Origin: Embiotoca jacksoni
Lineage: Eukaryota; Chordata; Actinopteri; Embiotocidae
Direction of reading: 5' to 3'
Assembly (NCBI GenBank): GCA_022577435.1
Contig: JAKOON010000027.1
Span: 5,395,320-5,459,319 of the forward strand
Length of the DNA: 64,000 bases
Numbering within the stretch: position 1 is the stretch's first letter; every line of letters begins with the position of its first letter. The position numbers and the translations under genes were made by a program. Below, in pieces: positions 60,797 to 64,000 of this stretch. The notes under the pieces were generated by a model that saw only the letters and a list, made by a program, of their open reading frames with translations, made no database searches and had not been told where the DNA came from.

Positions 60797-60937
60797 GTCT
60801 ATCTATCTATCTATCTATCTGTCTATCTGTCTGTCTATCTATCTATCTATCTATCTATCTGTCTATCTATCTATCTATCTGTCTATCTATCTATCTATCT
60901 ATCTATCTGTCTATCTATCTATCTATCTATCTATCTG

Positions 60938-61002
<65 letters not shown>
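60732..61002. repeat. 270 bp TCTA/TCTG tetranucleotide microsatellite
   Basis: About 67 units of tatc with interspersed tgtc units, starting directly at the end of the LINE-like tail. It encodes an artefactual YLSI/YLSV frame and is not a gene. Confidence 0.97.
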
Positions 61003-62238
61003 TCACTGTCAGCTGGGACGGAAGACACTGGAAAGTGAAGACACTTGTTCGGTTTCTCTTCATCACACCGTTTGGTCTTGGACCTTACTATGTGAAGTGT
61101 CCTGCGATGACCAATGTTATAATTTGGTAGGAAAATAAAATTATATTAAACTGACTTAAAGTCAGTTTAATATCAGAGAACATAGTTTTTGTTCCTGCAG
61201 GAAAACTGGCTGAGCATAACTTGTACTTTGCTTCCACCATGTGTTGAACAAGCAGCGCTGCAGCGTGCAGGACAGGAAGTTTGAATAAAACTCCGACCTC
61301 ATGAACAGTTGTACACTAGACTGGTGTTTAATGTCTAATATGTGTAATGGTTTATCTCCACACCAGCTGACTTGCTGAAAGTTAGGAATGAATTCACCTG
61401 AGCAAGTGGAAAAATTGTTGAAAGATTATCTGAACTGGCGTGCTAATTTGCTCATTTGTAAATCTTAGTTAAATTCAGCAGCAGCTCTGTGTCTAAACTT
61501 CACACAGCTCACACAATTTTTACGAGGCCAACTAATCTTCAAATTTCTGTCAAGTTTTGGTGTTTGAAACATTTCTGGATTTGTAGACGTTACATGACTT
61601 CAAATTCTCAAGCTATTGTCTTTGTGTTTGTTGTGATATACTTTGTACTAAATACTGATATTTTGCTTGAAATATTTGTAATAAATACTGCAAAACAGTT
61701 TTTTTTTTGTTTGATACTAAATCATCCTGTTTTACAAGATCGAATAAATGGAAATTGATATTTCCAATAAGGATAATAAAATCAGACATCTTACAGCTGT
61801 TTGTTGTTTTTTTTTTTGTTTTTTTTGTTAAACCGAAGTTAATTTTCTCGTAAATGAAACTGTTAGTTGACTTAAGGAGCCTTGAAACAATGTCAGACTT
61901 TGCAGACAAGAAACACCACTTCCTGTTTTCTTTGCCATCAGGAAGGAAACACGTGACTTTCAATGAGCTTATGAGCAGGCACTATTAGTGTGTGAATCCG
62001 ATGTCAATCACCGTTGGTGCAGCGATAAGTAAGCATGTCCTTTCTCTTTTCATCCATTCGATTTTATTGGTAGTCCTGTATTTGGAAGATGGCTGTTTGT
62101 TCTTTTATGCAGGTCGCGTGACCGTCTATTTTATTGTCCGGAAGTAAATTATTTTAAGTGTACAAGAAGATGAAGACCAATGGTGAGGAGGGTCCATTGA
62201 CAGGAACTATGTGAGGATGAATGAGCTGCAGGAAAAAA

Positions 62239-62284
62239 ATGGAGCAAAATACTGGAGCTGAACAAACAAATGAGGTCTCTGGAG
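62239..62284 (+). CDS. NACHT gene candidate first coding exon
   Basis: ATG then EQNTGAEQTNEVSG, ending GGAG|GTAAGG in phase 1. Nearby upstream ATGs hit stops within 14 codons, which is why this one is chosen. Short, so support comes mainly from its phase agreement with the next exon. Confidence 0.4.
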
Positions 62285-62526
62285 GTAAGGACGTCCAATT
62301 AAGAACAGAGGACATTAATCTTCTTTGGGCCAAAGGTCATTAGGAAATGAAAGGCTGCCGAGTTCAGCTCTGAAACGGCAAACAAACTGATAACCTTAAA
62401 AGCACCAGATTTGTTTTAATCTTCCTTTAGCAACCGGTTTTCTCCAATGATCATTCACTACATGTTCTATTTTTATTTAAAAAAAAACTGCTGACGCTGA
62501 CTTTTGTGGCTTTCTCTCCGAGTCAG

Positions 62527-62661
62527 GTCACTCCACCCAGGCTTCGGTTCATCATTTCTATCCCACAAACACGGCTCAGAGCGGCGGCAATGTGGTCGCT
62601 CCTTCCTTCATTGGTTCCAACATCGGCAACGTAAACATCAGCATCATCTCGACGAGCCGAG
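62527..62661 (+). CDS. NACHT gene candidate exon 2
   Basis: 135 nt, phase 1-1, encoding HSTQASVHHFYPTNTAQSGG then NVVAPSFIGSNIGNVNISII and STSR. The VVAP...G.NIGNV pattern resembles a short segment that precedes FISNA in fish NLRC3-like proteins, from memory. The acceptor is gagtcag|GTCAC and the donor CCGAG|GTAAAC. Confidence 0.55.
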
Positions 62662-62737
62662 GTAAACATATGAAAGGTAGGAGGAGAGAGAGAGAAACTG
62701 GGGTTTGGGCTCCGCTGATCTTTCGCTTCTTTTGCAG

Positions 62738-62800
62738 GATCTATTGTTTCATCTAAAGAAACACTGAACCAGGACGTTACAGAGAGCTGTGGTGATCAAA
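62738..62800 (+). CDS. NACHT gene candidate exon 3
   Basis: 63 nt, phase 1-1, encoding SIVSSKETLNQDVTESCGDQ. The acceptor is cttttgcag|GATC and the donor CAAA|GTGAGT. Joining it to the next exon at the evident acceptor (62,914) gives the wrong frame and a TAA about 16 codons on. Confidence 0.4.
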
Positions 62801-62913
62801 GTGAGTACTTCTCCCTTTACTCTGCATTTAGGAATTTAACAGAACTTCCCGATTGTTAAAAAAAAACAACTAAACTTAAACGAGCTTTGACCGCACTGTC
62901 TGCTACTCTACAG

Positions 62914-64000
62914 AGGAAGTTCAGTCACTTGCTCGAGGGGATGGCGACGGAAGCAAACCGAATACCTCTCAATAAAATCTACACAGAGCTCTACATCACC
63001 GAGGGAGGAAGAGGGGCAGTCAATGAGGAGCATGAGGTCAGACAGATAGAGACGGCGTCCAAGATCCACGTCACTCAGGAGAAATCAATCCACTGCAGTC
63101 AGCTGTTTGTTTCTCCACCTGGACGAGACAGCTACGTAAGATCGGTGCTCACAAGGGGAGTCGCCGGCATCGGGAAAACCGTATCCACCAATAAATTCAC
63201 TCTAGACTGGGCAGTAGAGAGAGCAAATACTTACCTGGAGTTTGTATTTCCTCTCTCTTTCCGGGAGCTGAATTTGATGAGAAAGAAAACCTACAGTCTA
63301 GTTGAGCTTCTTGGTGTCTTCTTCCCGGAAATAAAGGACGCGGGAATCTTCACTCGTGTTAAAAACAAAATACTGTTCGACGCGGGAATCTTCACTCGTG
63401 TTAAAAACAAAATACTGTTCATCCTGGACGGTCTGGACGAGAGCCGCCTCGCTCTGGACTTCCACAAGAGTGAAATCCTGTCAGATGTGACGCGGCCAAC
63501 CACAATTGATGTCCTTCTGACCAACATCATCAGAGGAAGGCTGCTTCCTTCGGCTCTCGTTTGGATCACGTCACGCCCGGCAGCTTCCGGTCAGATCCCT
63601 CCGGAGTACATCAATCTAGTGACTGAGGTTCGAGGGTTCAACAACCCGCAAAAAGACGAATACTTCAGGAGGAAAATTGGCGACGAGAGCTTGGCGAGCC
63701 GAGTGATCACACACGTGAAATCCTGCAGGAGTCTTCACATCATGTGCCACATACCGGTCTTCTGCTGGATGGCTGCGAGTGTCCTTGAGAAGAAGCTGGC
63801 GACCAAAGACAGTAAAGACATGCCGACGACTCTAACTCAGATGTACATCCACTTCTTGTACTTGTATGTGGAGAGCACGAAGAAGAGGCTGCCCGGGAGA
63901 AGAGAGTCAAACGCCGACTGTGTGAGAGATAACCTCGTCTCTTTGGGTAAGCTGGCTTTCAAAGAGCTCGAGAAAGGCCACCTGATCTTTGAAGAGAAAG
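62914..64000 (+). CDS. FISNA-NACHT exon of NLRC3-like protein, partial
   Basis: The acceptor is tctacag|AGG and the frame is open for 362 codons to the window end. It begins RKFSHLLEGMATEANRIPLN, then KIYTELYITEGGRGAVNEEH (FISNA, about codons 1-75). Walker A is GVAGIGKT (63,157-63,180) and Walker B ILDGLDE (63,421-63,441), followed by ITSRPAA, VTEVRGFNNPQKDEYFRRKI and SLHIMCHIPVFCWMAASVLE, all typical NACHT segments. An exact 42 bp tandem duplication (63,337-63,378 and 63,379-63,420) repeats DAGIFTRVKNKILF just before Walker B. The LRR region would lie downstream. Confidence 0.92.
63337..63420 (+). repeat. 42 bp exact in-frame tandem duplication in the NACHT domain
   Basis: Two identical 42 bp copies encode DAGIFTRVKNKILF twice in succession. 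The frame is preserved and the second copy leads into Walker B. Relatives normally have one copy of this segment, as far as I recall. Confidence 0.95.

Larger units (their letters stand above)
56565..62238. other. camk2g 5' flank and intergenic region
   Basis: Between the divergent camk2g and NACHT genes I see no coding gene. It contains an ATG trinucleotide repeat (56,826-56,844), A-runs (57,038-57,050; 57,160-57,172), CA (57,270-57,299) and TG (57,690-57,750) tracts, TTA/TCA repeats (58,313-58,341), and the LINE-like tail plus microsatellite at 60,690-61,002. The first few hundred bases must include the camk2g 5' UTR and promoter. Confidence 0.7.
62239..64000 (+). other. NLRC3-like NACHT gene, 5' part (cut by window edge)
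   Basis: This is probably a member of the expanded teleost NLR-C family of cytosolic innate-immune receptors: a FISNA domain, then a NACHT ATPase, then (outside the window) probably leucine-rich repeats. Four candidate exons are placed at 62,239-62,284, 62,527-62,661, 62,738-62,800 and 62,914 onward. The first three join in phase 1. The fourth must be read in phase 0 from its apparent acceptor, leaving a one-base mismatch. The large exon is open to the window end. Gene status (functional, alternatively spliced, or pseudogene) is unresolved. Confidence 0.8.

Noticed and set aside
60716..61138. 140-codon frame with YLSIYLSV repeats
   Set aside because: It is the TCTA/TCTG microsatellite read in frame.

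Overview
This window looks like a teleost fish chromosome. The evidence is a large intron-split vertebrate kinase gene, dense CA/TG microsatellites in its introns, fish-type DNA-transposon and LINE remnants, and a fish-type FISNA-NACHT (NLRC3-like) gene at the right edge. No bacterial, organellar or viral genes were seen.

Layout. (1) 1-18,957: an almost uninterrupted AT-rich minisatellite with a 37-39 bp unit, about 500 copies and several levels of higher-order repeat. It contains one 100-N assembly gap (1,381-1,480) and ends at 18,937-19,013 in a fold-back, inverted copy of its own unit. (2) 19,014 to about 22,290: no recognisable gene; homopolymers, a hairpin and a GC-rich block near 19.9-20.4 kb. 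(3) About 22,290-56,564, minus strand: the complete coding region of camk2g (calcium/calmodulin-dependent protein kinase II gamma). I placed 22 coding exons. With every cassette included they sum to 1,851 nt (616 codons plus stop) with compatible splice phases throughout, and the catalytic, regulatory and hub residues fall at the family's usual numbers (K43, D136, D157, T287, T306/T307). Six or seven cassette exons between 29.0 and 37.0 kb encode the variable linker. A long 3' UTR probably fills about 22.3-26.2 kb. (4) 56,565-62,238: camk2g 5' flank and intergenic DNA, with a LINE-like tail running into a 270 bp TCTA/TCTG microsatellite. (5) 62,239-64,000, plus strand: the 5' part of an NLRC3-like NACHT gene cut by the window edge. 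It carries an exact 42 bp in-frame tandem duplication next to Walker B and an apparent one-base splice-phase mismatch upstream of the FISNA exon.

The two genes are divergently oriented and about 5.7 kb apart. Nothing suggests they work together: CaMKII gamma is a multimeric Ca2+/calmodulin-responsive kinase, and the neighbour is probably one member of the expanded fish NLR-C innate-immune family. The most unusual structures are the hierarchical minisatellite with its fold-back end, camk2g splice sites built from microsatellites, and the duplication and phase problem in the NACHT gene. I did not find a convincing previously undescribed multi-gene system.
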